Assembly (NCBI RefSeq): GCF_036231965.1
Contig: NZ_CP109499.1
Location: 5,828,001 to 5,892,000, forward strand
Source: Streptomyces sp. NBC_01428
Lineage (GTDB): Bacteria; Actinomycetota; Actinomycetes; Streptomycetales; Streptomycetaceae
Length of the DNA stretch: 64,000 bases
Reading direction: 5' to 3'
How positions within the stretch are numbered: position 1 is the stretch's first letter; each line of letters opens with the position of its first letter. Of the stretch, positions 43,243 to 52,167 are shown piece after piece. The notes below the pieces were generated by a model. That model worked only from the letters and a program-made list of their open reading frames with translations. It was not told the origin of the DNA and made no database searches. Position numbers and translations under genes: made by a program.

Positions 43243-44859
43243 TCACATCCGGAAGACGCCGAACTGGGGGTCACCCAGGGGCGCGTTGGCACAGGCGGTC
43301 AGGGCGAGTCCCAGGACCTGCCGGGTCTCCATCGGGTCGATCACTCCGTCGTCCCAGAGGCGGGCCGTGGCGTAGTAGGCGTTCCCCTGCTGTTCGTACT
43401 GCCGGCGGATCGGCGCCTTGAAGTCCTCCTCGTCCGCGGCCGGCCACGACTCGCCGCGTCCCTCCAGCTGGTCGCGCTTGACCGTCGCGAGGACCGAAGC
43501 GGCCTGCTCGCCGCCCATCACGGAGATCTTCGCGCCGGGCCACATCCACAGGAAGCGCGGCGAGTACGCCCGGCCGCACATCGAGTAGTTGCCCGCTCCG
43601 TACGACCCGCCGATCACGACGGTCAGCTTCGGCACGCGGGTGCAGGCGACGGCCGTCACCATCTTGGCGCCGTGCTTGGCGATGCCACCGGCCTCGTACT
43701 GCCGGCCGACCATGAAGCCCGAGATGTTCTGGAGGAACACCAGCGGGATGCCGCGCTGGTCGCACAGCTCGATGAAGTGGGCGCCCTTCTGGGCCGACTC
43801 GGAGAAGAGGATGCCGTTGTTCGCGACGATGCCGACCGGGTGGCCGTGGATCCGGGCGAACCCGGTGACCAGGGTCTGCCCGAACTCGGCCTTGAACTCG
43901 GCGAAGCGGGAACCGTCCACCACGCGCGCGATGACCTCGCGCACGTCGTACGGGGTGCGGGAGTCGACCGGCACCGCGCCGTACAGCCCGAACGGGTCCA
44001 CCTTGGGCTCGACCGACTGCTCCACCGACCAGGGCAGCCCCCCGCGCGCGGGGAGGGTGGCCGCGATGTTCCGGACGATCCGCAGGGCGTGCGCGTCGTC
44101 CTCCGCGAGGTGGTCGGTGACGCCCGACACGCGGGAGTGGACCTCGCCGCCGCCCAGCTCCTCGGCCGTGACGACCTCGCCGGTGGCGGCCTTCACCAGC
44201 GGCGGACCGCCGAGGAAGATCGTGCCCTGACCGCGGACGATCACCGCCTCGTCGCTCATCGCCGGGACGTACGCCCCGCCCGCCGTGCAGGAGCCGAGGA
44301 CGGCGGCGATCTGCGGGATGCCCGCCCCGGACATCCGCGCCTGGTTGTAGAAGATCCGCCCGAAGTGGTCGCGGTCGGGGAACACCTCGTCCTGCATCGG
44401 CAGGAAGGCACCCCCGGAGTCCACGAGGTAGATGCACGGCAGGCGGTTCTCCAGCGCGACCTCCTGGGCGCGCAGGTGCTTCTTCACCGTCATCGGGTAG
44501 TACGTGCCGCCCTTGACCGTGGCGTCGTTGGCGACGATCACGCACTCCCGGCCGCTGACCCGGCCGATCCCCGCGACGACGCCGGCGGCCGGGGCCGCCC
44601 CGTCGTACATCCCGTCGGCGGCGAGCGGCGCCAGCTCCAGGAAGGGCGAGCCGGGGTCGAGGAGGGTGTCCACGCGGTCGCGGGGCAGCAGCTTTCCGCG
44701 CGCGGTGTGCCGGGCGCGCGCCTTCTCGCCGCCGCCGAGCCGCGCCGCGGCCAGCTTGTGGCGCAGCTCCTCGCCCAGCGCGCGGTGCGCGGCCTCGTTG
44801 GCCCGCCAGGCCTCCGACGCGGGATCGGCCGCGCTCGTCAGCTCCGGTGCCTCGTGCAT
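43243..44859 (-). CDS. Acyl-CoA carboxylase beta subunit (carboxyltransferase), MCC-like
   Basis: 538-aa carboxyltransferase with N- and C-domains of the crotonase fold. Length and conserved regions (YLVDSGGAFLPMQDEVFPDRDHFGRIFYNQA, SCTAGGAYVPAMSDE, FLQNISGFMVGRQYE, SYGAGNYSMCGRAYSPRFLWMWP) are those of 3-methylcrotonyl-CoA carboxylase rather than propionyl-CoA carboxylase. It is the first gene of the operon, divergent from a TetR regulator with TTAACG-type operators between. Confidence 0.94.
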   Translation of the reverse strand: MHEAPELTSAADPASEAWRANEAAHRALGEELRHKLAAARLGGGEKARARHTARGKLLPRDRVDTLLDPGSPFLELAPLAADGMYDGAAPAAGVVAGIGRVSGRECVIVANDATVKGGTYYPMTVKKHLRAQEVALENRLPCIYLVDSGGAFLPMQDEVFPDRDHFGRIFYNQARMSGAGIPQIAAVLGSCTAGGAYVPAMSDEAVIVRGQGTIFLGGPPLVKAATGEVVTAEELGGGEVHSRVSGVTDHLAEDDAHALRIVRNIAATLPARGGLPWSVEQSVEPKVDPFGLYGAVPVDSRTPYDVREVIARVVDGSRFAEFKAEFGQTLVTGFARIHGHPVGIVANNGILFSESAQKGAHFIELCDQRGIPLVFLQNISGFMVGRQYEAGGIAKHGAKMVTAVACTRVPKLTVVIGGSYGAGNYSMCGRAYSPRFLWMWPGAKISVMGGEQAASVLATVKRDQLEGRGESWPAADEEDFKAPIRRQYEQQGNAYYATARLWDDGVIDPMETRQVLGLALTACANAPLGDPQFGVFRM

Positions 44860-44893
44860 CCTGCGGTCCCCTCACCAGGTGGTCGACCAGTTA

Positions 44894-44936
44894 ATGAGCG
44901 TTAACGCATTTCCTTCAGGTTAACGACCGCTAACCT
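44894..44936. promoter_or_regulatory. Putative TetR operators between the carboxylase operon and its regulator
   Basis: GCGTTAACGC (44898-44907) is a perfect palindrome, and AGGTTA...TAACCT (44917-44936) is a second inverted repeat with 8 of 10 pairs matching; both contain GTTAAC(G)-like half-sites. They fill the 97-bp divergent region, next to the GTATGG start of the TetR gene, as expected for an autoregulated operon. Confidence 0.6.
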
Positions 44937-44956
44937 CCCTGTCTAGAATCACTTGT

Positions 44957-45559
44957 ATGGCCACGAGAACCGACGCCCCCACCCGCCGCGAGCAGATCCT
45001 CAAGGAGGCGGCCCGGCTCTTCGCCGAGCGCGGCTTCCACGGCGTGGGCGTGGACGAGATAGGGGCGGCGGTCGGCATCAGCGGCCCCGGGCTGTACCGG
45101 CACTTCCCGGGCAAGGACGCGATGCTCGCCGAACTGCTGGTCGGGATCAGCGGCCAGCTCCTCACGGGCGGCAAGCGCCGGGTGGCCGAGGCGGAGGGGG
45201 GCGCCGGGGCGCTGCTCGACTCGCTCATCGAGGGCCACATCGACTTCGCGCTCGACGACCGCCCCCTGATCACCCTGCACGACCGTGAGCTGGACCGCCT
45301 GCGGGACAGCGACCGCAAGCTCGTGCGCCAGCTCCAGCGGCAGTACGTCGAGCTGTGGGTGGAGGTGGTCCGCGAGGTGTACCCGGAGCTGGCCGAGCCC
45401 GCCGCCCGGTCGGCCGTGCACTCGGTCTTCGGTCTGCTGAACTCCACCCCGCACCTCGGGCGCCCCGGCGCCCTGCCCGGGCGTGCCGTGACGGCGGAGC
45501 TGCTGCACCGGATGGCCCGGGGCGCCTTCGGGGCGGCGGCGGTGGCCCCCGGCGCGTGA
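44957..45559 (+). CDS. TetR-family regulator of the acyl-CoA operon
   Basis: 200-aa TetR repressor. The HTH is in residues 10-55 (RREQILKEAARLFAERGFHGVGVDEIGAAVGISGPGLYRHFPGKDAML), and the all-helical ligand-binding domain follows. Divergent location and operator-like repeats point to control of the carboxylase operon, with an acyl-CoA or free acid as the probable ligand. The start ATG at 44957 is 97 bp from the divergent start. Confidence 0.92.
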   Translation: MATRTDAPTRREQILKEAARLFAERGFHGVGVDEIGAAVGISGPGLYRHFPGKDAMLAELLVGISGQLLTGGKRRVAEAEGGAGALLDSLIEGHIDFALDDRPLITLHDRELDRLRDSDRKLVRQLQRQYVELWVEVVREVYPELAEPAARSAVHSVFGLLNSTPHLGRPGALPGRAVTAELLHRMARGAFGAAAVAPGA

Positions 45560-45667
45560 CGAGCGTCTCGGGCGGTGGCCCCTGGACGTCTGTCGTGACC
45601 GGCGGGTAACGTGGTATCTGAGCAAGCGCTTAGACATGACCCAGGTATTCAGGTGGAGGTGGCGGCG

Positions 45668-46825
45668 GTGCGCCGTACTGTGTTCAACGAGGACCACGAG
45701 GCGTTCCGGGAGACCCTGCGCGCCTTCATCGAGGCCGAGGTCGTCCCGGTCTACGACGAGTGGTTCGCCGCCGGCCAGGCGCCGCGCGACTTCTACCTCA
45801 AGCTCGCCGAGCTCGGCATCTTCGGCATCCGTGTCGACGAGGAGTTCGGCGGCGCCGGCATCGACTCGTACAAGTTCGAAGCCGTGATGTACGAGGAGAC
45901 CGCGCGCGCCGGTGTCCAGTTCGGCGGCTCGGGCGTGCACGTGCTGCTCGGCCTGCCCTACATCAAGATGCTCGCCACCGACGAGCAGAAGAAGCGCTTC
46001 CTGCCGAAGTTCGTCACCGGCGAGGAGATGTGGGCCCTCGCGATGACCGAGCCGGGCACCGGCTCCGACCTCGCGGGCATGAAGACCACCGCCAAGCTCT
46101 CCGAGGACGGCACGCACTACGTCCTCAACGGCTCCAAGACCTTCATCACCGGCGGCGTGCACGCCGACCGTGTGATCGTCTGCGCGCGCACCTCCGCGCC
46201 CACCGCCGACGACCGCCGCTTCGGCATCTCGCTGTTCGCCGTGGACACCAAGTCCGAGGGCTACTCCATCGGCCGCAAGCTCGACAAGCTCGGCCTGAAG
46301 ACCTCCGACACCGCCGAGCTGGCGTTCGTCGACGTGAAGGTGCCCGTCGAGGACCTGCTCGGCGAGGAGAACAAGGGCTTCCACTACCTGGGCCACAACC
46401 TCGCCTCCGAGCGCTGGGGCATCGCCTTCGGCGCCTACGCGCAGGCCAAGGCCGCCGTCCGGTTCGCCAAGGAGTACGTCCAAGAGCGCACGGTCTTCGG
46501 CAAGCCCGTCGCCTCCTTCCAGAACACCAAGTTCGAGCTGGCCGCCTGCCAGGCCGAGGTGGACGCGGCCGAGGCCGTCGCCGACCGCGCCCTGGAGGCC
46601 CTCGACGCGGGCGAGCTGACCCCCGCCGAAGCCGCCAGCGCCAAGCTGTTCTGCACCGAGGTCGCGCACCGCGTCATCGACCGCTGCCTCCAGCTGCACG
46701 GCGGCTACGGCTTCATGAACGAGTACCCGATCGCCCGCCTGTACGCGGACAACCGCGTCAACCGCATCTACGGCGGCACCAGCGAGATCATGAAGACGAT
46801 CATCGCCAAGAACATGGGCCTGTAA
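45668..46825 (+). CDS. Acyl-CoA dehydrogenase, long-chain-type active site
   Basis: 385-aa FAD acyl-CoA dehydrogenase, second in this region. The FAD/substrate segments are MTEPGTGSDLAGMKTTA, VLNGSKTFITGG and LQLHGGYGFMNEYPIARLY. At the position of the short/medium-chain catalytic Glu it has G369 (IYGGTSEIMK), as in long-chain and isovaleryl-CoA dehydrogenases, where a Glu in helix G (probably in LASERWG) is used instead. GTG 45668 has GGAGG 8 bases upstream. It follows the TetR gene and precedes tesB, so probably a fatty or branched acyl-CoA enzyme. Confidence 0.9.
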   Translation: MRRTVFNEDHEAFRETLRAFIEAEVVPVYDEWFAAGQAPRDFYLKLAELGIFGIRVDEEFGGAGIDSYKFEAVMYEETARAGVQFGGSGVHVLLGLPYIKMLATDEQKKRFLPKFVTGEEMWALAMTEPGTGSDLAGMKTTAKLSEDGTHYVLNGSKTFITGGVHADRVIVCARTSAPTADDRRFGISLFAVDTKSEGYSIGRKLDKLGLKTSDTAELAFVDVKVPVEDLLGEENKGFHYLGHNLASERWGIAFGAYAQAKAAVRFAKEYVQERTVFGKPVASFQNTKFELAACQAEVDAAEAVADRALEALDAGELTPAEAASAKLFCTEVAHRVIDRCLQLHGGYGFMNEYPIARLYADNRVNRIYGGTSEIMKTIIAKNMGL

Positions 46826-46859
46826 GGACCGCGAAACGACTGCACGGTACAACTGCCCC

Positions 46860-47741
46860 ATGAGCGAGGCACTTCAGTCCCTCCTCGATCTGCTCGACCT
46901 CGAGCGGATCGAGGAGGACATCTTCCGCGGCCGGTCCCGTTCGGCCGTCGTCCCCCGCGTCTTCGGCGGGCAGGTGGCGGCGCAGGCACTGGTCGCCGCC
47001 GGGCGCACGGTCCCGGGGGACCGGCACGCCCACTCCCTGCACGCCTACTTCCTGCGGGCGGGCGATCCGGGCGCGCCCATCGTCTACACCGTGGACCGCA
47101 TCCGGGACGGCCGGTCCTTCACCACCCGCCGGGTGGTCGCCGTCCAGCACGGACAGCCGATCTTCCACCTCTCCGCGTCCTTCCAGACGTACGAGGAGGG
47201 CCTGGAGCACCAGGCGACGATGCCGCCGGCGCCCGACCCCGAGACGCTGCCCACGGCCGCCGAGCTGCTGCCCCGGTACGCCGACCGCTTCTCCGGCTCC
47301 GACGTCCTGGAACGCCTCCTGGAGACCCGCGAGTCCGTCGACCTGCGCTACGTCGACCCGCCGCCGTACGGCACCGTCGGCGAGCCCCGGGAACCGCGCT
47401 CCCAGGTGTGGTTCCGCACCAACGGCAAGCTCGACGGCGCCGTCGACCAGCCGCTGCTGCACGTCGTCCTCGCCACCTACGTCTCCGACATGACCCTCCT
47501 CGACTCGGTCCTCCTCGCCCACGGGCGCGGCGGCTGGGTCACCGGGGACGTCGTCGGGGCGTCCCTGGACCACGCCATGTGGTTCCACCGCCCGTTCCGC
47601 GCCGACGAATGGCTCCTGTACGACCAGGAGTCGCCGTCCGCGTCCGGCGGCCGGGGCCTCGGCCAGGCCCGCATCTACACCCGGGACGGCCGCCTCGCCA
47701 TCTCGGTCATCCAGGAAGGCGTGGTCCGCGTCCCCCGGTAG
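46860..47741 (+). CDS. tesB: Acyl-CoA thioesterase II (TesB-like)
   Basis: 293-aa double hot-dog thioesterase that hydrolyses acyl-CoA to free acid and CoA. The family signatures are RVFGGQVAAQALVAAGRTVP and HSLHAYFLRAGDP in the first half and ASLDHAMWFHRPFRADEWLLYDQESPSASGGRGL in the second. It starts 34 bp after the acyl-CoA dehydrogenase stop, on the same strand, so it may balance acyl-CoA pools in that pathway. Confidence 0.93.
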   Translation: MSEALQSLLDLLDLERIEEDIFRGRSRSAVVPRVFGGQVAAQALVAAGRTVPGDRHAHSLHAYFLRAGDPGAPIVYTVDRIRDGRSFTTRRVVAVQHGQPIFHLSASFQTYEEGLEHQATMPPAPDPETLPTAAELLPRYADRFSGSDVLERLLETRESVDLRYVDPPPYGTVGEPREPRSQVWFRTNGKLDGAVDQPLLHVVLATYVSDMTLLDSVLLAHGRGGWVTGDVVGASLDHAMWFHRPFRADEWLLYDQESPSASGGRGLGQARIYTRDGRLAISVIQEGVVRVPR

Positions 47742-47765
47742 GCCGTTCGCCGGTAAGACTGGGGC

Positions 47766-48752
47766 ATGACTGAAGCAGCGCGGGACGAAGCGGCCGGTCC
47801 TGACGGCGGGGGCGAGAGCGTCGCCACGGTGATCGTCGCCGCCGTCGCCAATCTCGGGATCGCCCTCGCCAAGGCGGTCGCCGGCATCATCAGCGGATCC
47901 AGCGCGATGCTGTCGGAGGCCGCGCACTCCGTCGCCGACACCGTCACGGAGATCCTGCTGCTGACGGCCCTGAAACGCAGCGAGAAACCGGCCGACGAGG
48001 AGCATCCGCTGGGCTACGGCCCCGAGCGCTACATCTGGGCGCTGCTCGCCGCCGTCGCCACCTTCGTCGGCGGCGCCGTCTTCTCGATCTACGACGGCGT
48101 GCACACCCTGGTCGCGGGGGAGGAGCTGGGCAACCCCCTCGTCTCGTACATCGTGCTCGGCGTCGCCTTCCTGCTGGAGGGCTTCTCCCTGCGGACGGGA
48201 CTGCGGCAGGCCCGCGGCGAGGCCGCCCGCGTCGACACCACGTTCAAGCACTACCTGCGGCACACGCCGGACACCGCCGTGAAGGCCGTCGTGCTGGAGG
48301 ACTCGGCGGCGCTGGTCGGCCTGGTGCTCGCCGCGGGCGGCCTGCTGGGCGGCCAGCTCACCGGCTCGGGCGTCTGGGACGGCGTCGCCTCGCTCCTCAT
48401 CGGCGTGCTGCTGCTCTACGTCGCCTGGGTGCTCGGCCGGTCCAACGCGGAACTGCTCATCGGACGGCCCCTGCCCAAGGCGATGCGCGAGCGGATCCGG
48501 GCGGAGCTGCTGGCGGTCGAGCACGTGGAGGCCGTCCTGGAGCTGACCACGCTCGTGCAGGGCCCGCGGGAGGCACTCGTGGCCGCCAAGGTCGACTTCC
48601 GGGACGTGTCGACGGCGGCCCAGATCGAGTGGGCCTGCGAACAGGCAGAGGACCGGCTCCGGACGGTGTTCCCCTCGGTGATCCGGGTCTACCTGGACCC
48701 GACGCCGGGGTACGCCCAGCGCCGGGCGGAGGGCCTGAACCCCTGGCCGTGA
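47766..48752 (+). CDS. Cation diffusion facilitator (CDF) transporter
   Basis: 328-aa membrane efflux protein for a divalent metal such as zinc, cobalt or iron. It has six membrane spans; the first reads VATVIVAAVANLGIALAKAVAGIISGSSAMLSEAAHSVADT and contains the metal-site HSVAD signature. A C-terminal cytoplasmic alpha/beta domain (about 230-328) follows. The metal cannot be told from sequence. It follows tesB by 24 bp and converges with the phosphatase-like gene. Confidence 0.92.
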   Translation: MTEAARDEAAGPDGGGESVATVIVAAVANLGIALAKAVAGIISGSSAMLSEAAHSVADTVTEILLLTALKRSEKPADEEHPLGYGPERYIWALLAAVATFVGGAVFSIYDGVHTLVAGEELGNPLVSYIVLGVAFLLEGFSLRTGLRQARGEAARVDTTFKHYLRHTPDTAVKAVVLEDSAALVGLVLAAGGLLGGQLTGSGVWDGVASLLIGVLLLYVAWVLGRSNAELLIGRPLPKAMRERIRAELLAVEHVEAVLELTTLVQGPREALVAAKVDFRDVSTAAQIEWACEQAEDRLRTVFPSVIRVYLDPTPGYAQRRAEGLNPWP

Positions 48753-48816
48753 CGGGACGCGGACCGCTCACCCGGGGATCCGGGCCACGCACGGGTGCCG
48801 TACGGCGTGCCGGGCG

Positions 48817-49605
48817 TTACGCCAGGCCGGCTTCCTTCAGCAGATACGCGGTCATCGGGTCGTAGTGGCGCGGGCTGACGACGTGGTCGTCGAGCGGGAC
48901 CACGACCTGGACGGTGCCCTCCGCCTCGGCGAGGAACAGGGCCGGGTCGTTGCAGTCGGCGTAGCCGACGGAGTCCACGCCCTGCTGGCCCGCGCGGCCC
49001 GCCCAGCCGTGGTCGGCGACGACCAGGTCGGGCAGCGGGCGGCCCTCGCGCGCCAGGCCGTCGAGGATCGCGCGCATCGGCTCGCCGGAGTGGGTGTGCC
49101 ACAGCGTGGCCCCGTGCTCCAGCATGGCGACGTCCGCGAACTGCATGACGTAGCCCTCGTCCGTCTGGAGGCCTTCCGGGATCACCACGATCTCGCAGCC
49201 GGCGGCGCGCAGCGCGGCGGCCGTGGCGCGGTGCACGTCGAGCAGACCGCCGGGGTGGCCGGTCGCGAACAGCACCCGCTGGCGCCCCTCGGCCGCCTTG
49301 CGCAGCCGGGCCGCGAGGCGGTCCAGACCGTCCACGGTCAGCTCGGGATCGATGGTGTCCTGCCCGTACCGGAACTCCGGGTCGTCGTTGACACCGACCC
49401 GCTCCGCCATCACCGCGAGCACGTCCTGCTCGTCGGTCCAGCGGTCGCCGAGCTCCAGGCCGAGCCACCAGTTGCGCTCGCCGTTGGCCAGCTTGCGGTA
49501 GTGGGAGAGGTTGTTCTCGCGGGGGGTGGCGACATCGCCCGCGATGCGGGTCTTCACGAGATGGTCGACAAGTTCGGCGCGGCTGGGAGTCCCGGGTATC
49601 GGCAT
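48817..49605 (-). CDS. Phosphatase-like protein, substrate unknown
   Basis: 262-aa soluble protein of a family annotated in streptomycetes as phosphatase. Conserved-looking stretches are RVLFATGHPGGLLDVH, EIVVIPEGLQTDEGYV, TLWHTHSGEPM and VVADHGWAGRAGQQG; the His/Asp/Gly-rich pattern suggests a metal or nucleotide site. I cannot assign it to a characterised phosphatase fold. The ATG at 49605 has a GGGGG ribosome site. It is divergent from the DUF5713 gene. Confidence 0.75.
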   Translation of the reverse strand: MPIPGTPSRAELVDHLVKTRIAGDVATPRENNLSHYRKLANGERNWWLGLELGDRWTDEQDVLAVMAERVGVNDDPEFRYGQDTIDPELTVDGLDRLAARLRKAAEGRQRVLFATGHPGGLLDVHRATAAALRAAGCEIVVIPEGLQTDEGYVMQFADVAMLEHGATLWHTHSGEPMRAILDGLAREGRPLPDLVVADHGWAGRAGQQGVDSVGYADCNDPALFLAEAEGTVQVVVPLDDHVVSPRHYDPMTAYLLKEAGLA

Positions 49606-49807
49606 ACCCCCATTGTGCCGGTGGGTTCCGGTCGGGGGCGCGGCTGTCCCGGTCGCTGGGACGTGTGTCACTCGGGTGTGCCGGGAGGGTGCGGTGCCGG
49701 GGCCCGGTGGTCCGCGGCCGGGGCAGGGCCCGTTGTCAGTGGCGTGGTGCAGGATCGCTGCCACGGGTCGAGGGACGCCGGGAGATGTCCGAGGGACGGG
49801 GGAAGCA

Positions 49808-50149
49808 GTGGCGGTCACCAATGGTCGGGTGGGGGAGCACGCGTTCCTGCGCGGGATGTACGCCGACGGGTACTACCCGGACCACGTCGTCGACCGCGGC
49901 CGGGTGATCCTGCTCGGCCTGTGCGAGCGGATCGAGGCGGAGCGGCCCGCGGACCTCGCCGCGCTGTACGTGCTCACCCACGCGGCGACCGAGGAGTTCA
50001 ACGCGCTCCAGGACGCGTTCTGGGAGGCGGACAGCGACATCGAGACGGTCGCCCGCGAGGAGATAGCGGAGGACTTCTGGTTCGTGGCCTCGGCGTACGG
50101 GTTCGCCGCCGCGGACGTGGAGGAGCTGATCGCCCCCCGGGACTGGTGA
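49808..50149 (+). CDS. DUF5713 family protein
   Basis: 113-aa acidic helical protein with the typical pattern LRGMYADGYYPDHVVDRGRVILLGLCERIE, LTHAATEEFNALQDAFWE, SDIETVAREEIAEDFWFVASAYGF and RDW end. Function is unknown. GTG 49808 is preceded by GGGGGAAGCA. There is a 200-bp promoter region shared with the divergent phosphatase-like gene. Confidence 0.85.
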   Translation: MAVTNGRVGEHAFLRGMYADGYYPDHVVDRGRVILLGLCERIEAERPADLAALYVLTHAATEEFNALQDAFWEADSDIETVAREEIAEDFWFVASAYGFAAADVEELIAPRDW

Positions 50150-50192
50150 GTTCGCGGGGGCGGAGGCCGCCGGACCCCCGACGGCCCGTTCG

Positions 50193-51986
50193 TCACCCGG
50201 ATCGGAGCGCGAACCACAACTCCATCCGCACGTCCGGATCGTCGAGGTCCGCCTCCAGCAACGCCGAGCAGCGGGCGATGCGTTGGCGGACGGTGTTGCG
50301 GTGGACGGAGAGGGCCACCGCCGTCCGGTCCCAACTGCCGTGCAGGGAGAGCCAGGCGCGCAGGGTCTCGGTCAGCGCGGGCGTCCCCGCGACGGGAGCG
50401 AGGAGGACGAGGGCGTGGGCCTCGGCGTCGCCCGCCGGGAGGAGATCGGCGAGCGCGGGGCGCTCGCCGTGCCGGACCAGGGCGGTGCGGGTCGCTCGGG
50501 CGCGGGCCAGCGCGCGGGCGGCCTGGGTGTCGGCCGCCGTCCAGGCGTCCGGGCCGGCGGGCGCGCCGACCCCGCAGGTCCAGCCGGGCTGCTCGGCGGG
50601 CACGCGGTCACCGGGGACGAGGACGCGGACCACGTCACCCTCCACGTCGACCAGCGCGGAGCCCAGAGCCGCCCCCAGCGCGGTGGCGGTGACGGCGTCC
50701 GGCGCCGGCCCTTCCCCGGTACGGCACGCGTGCACGACGGTCCACCGCTCGCCGCCGAGGAGCGGCGCCACCGCCTCGGGCGCGGCACCGAGCAGCAGCC
50801 GCACCAGCGCGGCCGACCTGGCCGCACCACTGCCGCTCTGCTGCTCCCCGGTGAGGAGGGAGAGCAGCACGGACGCGACGGAGGCGATCGTGTGGTCGCC
50901 CGGGTCGCGGCGTGGCGCGGCGACCCCGAGCACGAAGCCCTGACCGCTGCCGAGCGCGTAGGCCGCGAGATGGACACCGCCGACGGTGTCGGTGGCGGAC
51001 GAGGGCCTCGGGGAAGCGGCCCCCGCCCCTTCCCACGGGCGGACGACCCCGGCCAGCTCGGCGAGGGCGGCCTCGGCGGGCGTCGCGGCGAGACGCGCGT
51101 CGGCAGCACCGGTCCCGCCGGCGGGCGGGTCAGCGGGGGTGCGGGGCGAGGGGTTCGCCGGTGAGTCGTCGAGGGCGCCGGCGGCCGTGCTCGCGCGGGT
51201 GGCCCCGGGGGTGCCGGTGGCGCCGCCCGCCGAGGTGGCCGTCGGGCCCTCCGGGGAGGCGTCCCCCGAGGCACCCCGCCCGGAGGCGCTCCCCGTCGTC
51301 GAGGCATCCGGGATCCTGCCGGTCCGGGCCAGTTCCGTGCCCTCCGGGCCGTACAGGACCGCGAGGCCGCCCACCCGCTGGGCGAGCTGGCGGAGCACGG
51401 CCGGGACCGGATCGGGGCGGGCCGCCGCTGCCGCGAGGCTCTGCTGGGCCTCCGTCACCCGCCGCAGCTCCGCGAGCCGGGCCTGCGCCATGAGCTGCCA
51501 CACCGCCCGGGCGACGCCGGAGAACGTCGTCCGGGGCGGCACCTCCAGCAGTGGCAGGCCGTGGGCGTCGCAGGCCGCGACCAGCTCGGGCGGCACCCGG
51601 TAGTGCACCGGCGCCAGGCCGAAGCCGAGGGCCGCGCCACCCGCCGCCACGATCCGGGACACATAGGCGTCGAAGTACTCCCGCAGACGTCCGGCGGCGT
51701 CCCCGGCGCGCGAAGGGGCGTCCTGCCCGGCGGCCGGGTCCGGGACGTGGACCCCGGCGGTCAGCAGCAGCTCGCCGCCCAGCAGGTAGGGGTAGGGGTC
51801 GGACATCTCCGAGGTGTGCGCCCACCGGATCACGGTGCCGCTCCCGGCGGGACCGGCGATCCGCCGCAGCCCCAGGTCCTCGCGGGCGAGGAGCGCCGAC
51901 AGCGCCACCGGGGGAGTCGGCGGGACGGCGGGGGCCGGGGCGACGGCGGGAGCCTGCGGGGCTGACGGTGACCGGGGGTCCGGCAT
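50193..51986 (-). CDS. PucR-family transcriptional regulator
   Basis: 597-aa regulator. The N-terminal PucR domain (about 30-155: LLAREDLGLRRIAGP...IRWAHTSEMSDPYPYLLGGELLLTAGV) is followed by a GGDEF-like middle part interrupted by a low-complexity Gly/Ala/Ser/Thr/Pro insert (about 265-335), and the C-terminal PucR-type HTH (SLHGSWDRTAVALSVHRNTVRQRIARCSALL). PucR proteins respond to purine or nitrogen compounds and activate catabolic genes. It is divergent from a symporter-ureohydrolase-ThDP operon, its likely target. The start at 51986 has GGAGGA 10 bases upstream; ATG 52004 is possible. Confidence 0.9.
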   Translation of the reverse strand: MPDPRSPSAPQAPAVAPAPAVPPTPPVALSALLAREDLGLRRIAGPAGSGTVIRWAHTSEMSDPYPYLLGGELLLTAGVHVPDPAAGQDAPSRAGDAAGRLREYFDAYVSRIVAAGGAALGFGLAPVHYRVPPELVAACDAHGLPLLEVPPRTTFSGVARAVWQLMAQARLAELRRVTEAQQSLAAAAARPDPVPAVLRQLAQRVGGLAVLYGPEGTELARTGRIPDASTTGSASGRGASGDASPEGPTATSAGGATGTPGATRASTAAGALDDSPANPSPRTPADPPAGGTGAADARLAATPAEAALAELAGVVRPWEGAGAASPRPSSATDTVGGVHLAAYALGSGQGFVLGVAAPRRDPGDHTIASVASVLLSLLTGEQQSGSGAARSAALVRLLLGAAPEAVAPLLGGERWTVVHACRTGEGPAPDAVTATALGAALGSALVDVEGDVVRVLVPGDRVPAEQPGWTCGVGAPAGPDAWTAADTQAARALARARATRTALVRHGERPALADLLPAGDAEAHALVLLAPVAGTPALTETLRAWLSLHGSWDRTAVALSVHRNTVRQRIARCSALLEADLDDPDVRMELWFALRSG

Positions 51987-52167
51987 GGTGGACGGTTCCT
52001 CCATCCGGCTCGGATCGAATGGATGAAACGTACACTTCGCAGTCGCTTTCCGGCCACCTAGTGTCGGTCCCGACCGGCGGCCGCGGGTACGGGCGGATGT
52101 CCCCGCGACCAGTCGCCGGCTCCCCACACCACCGCACGACACGCCACCCAGTGCCCGGAGGAGACCC

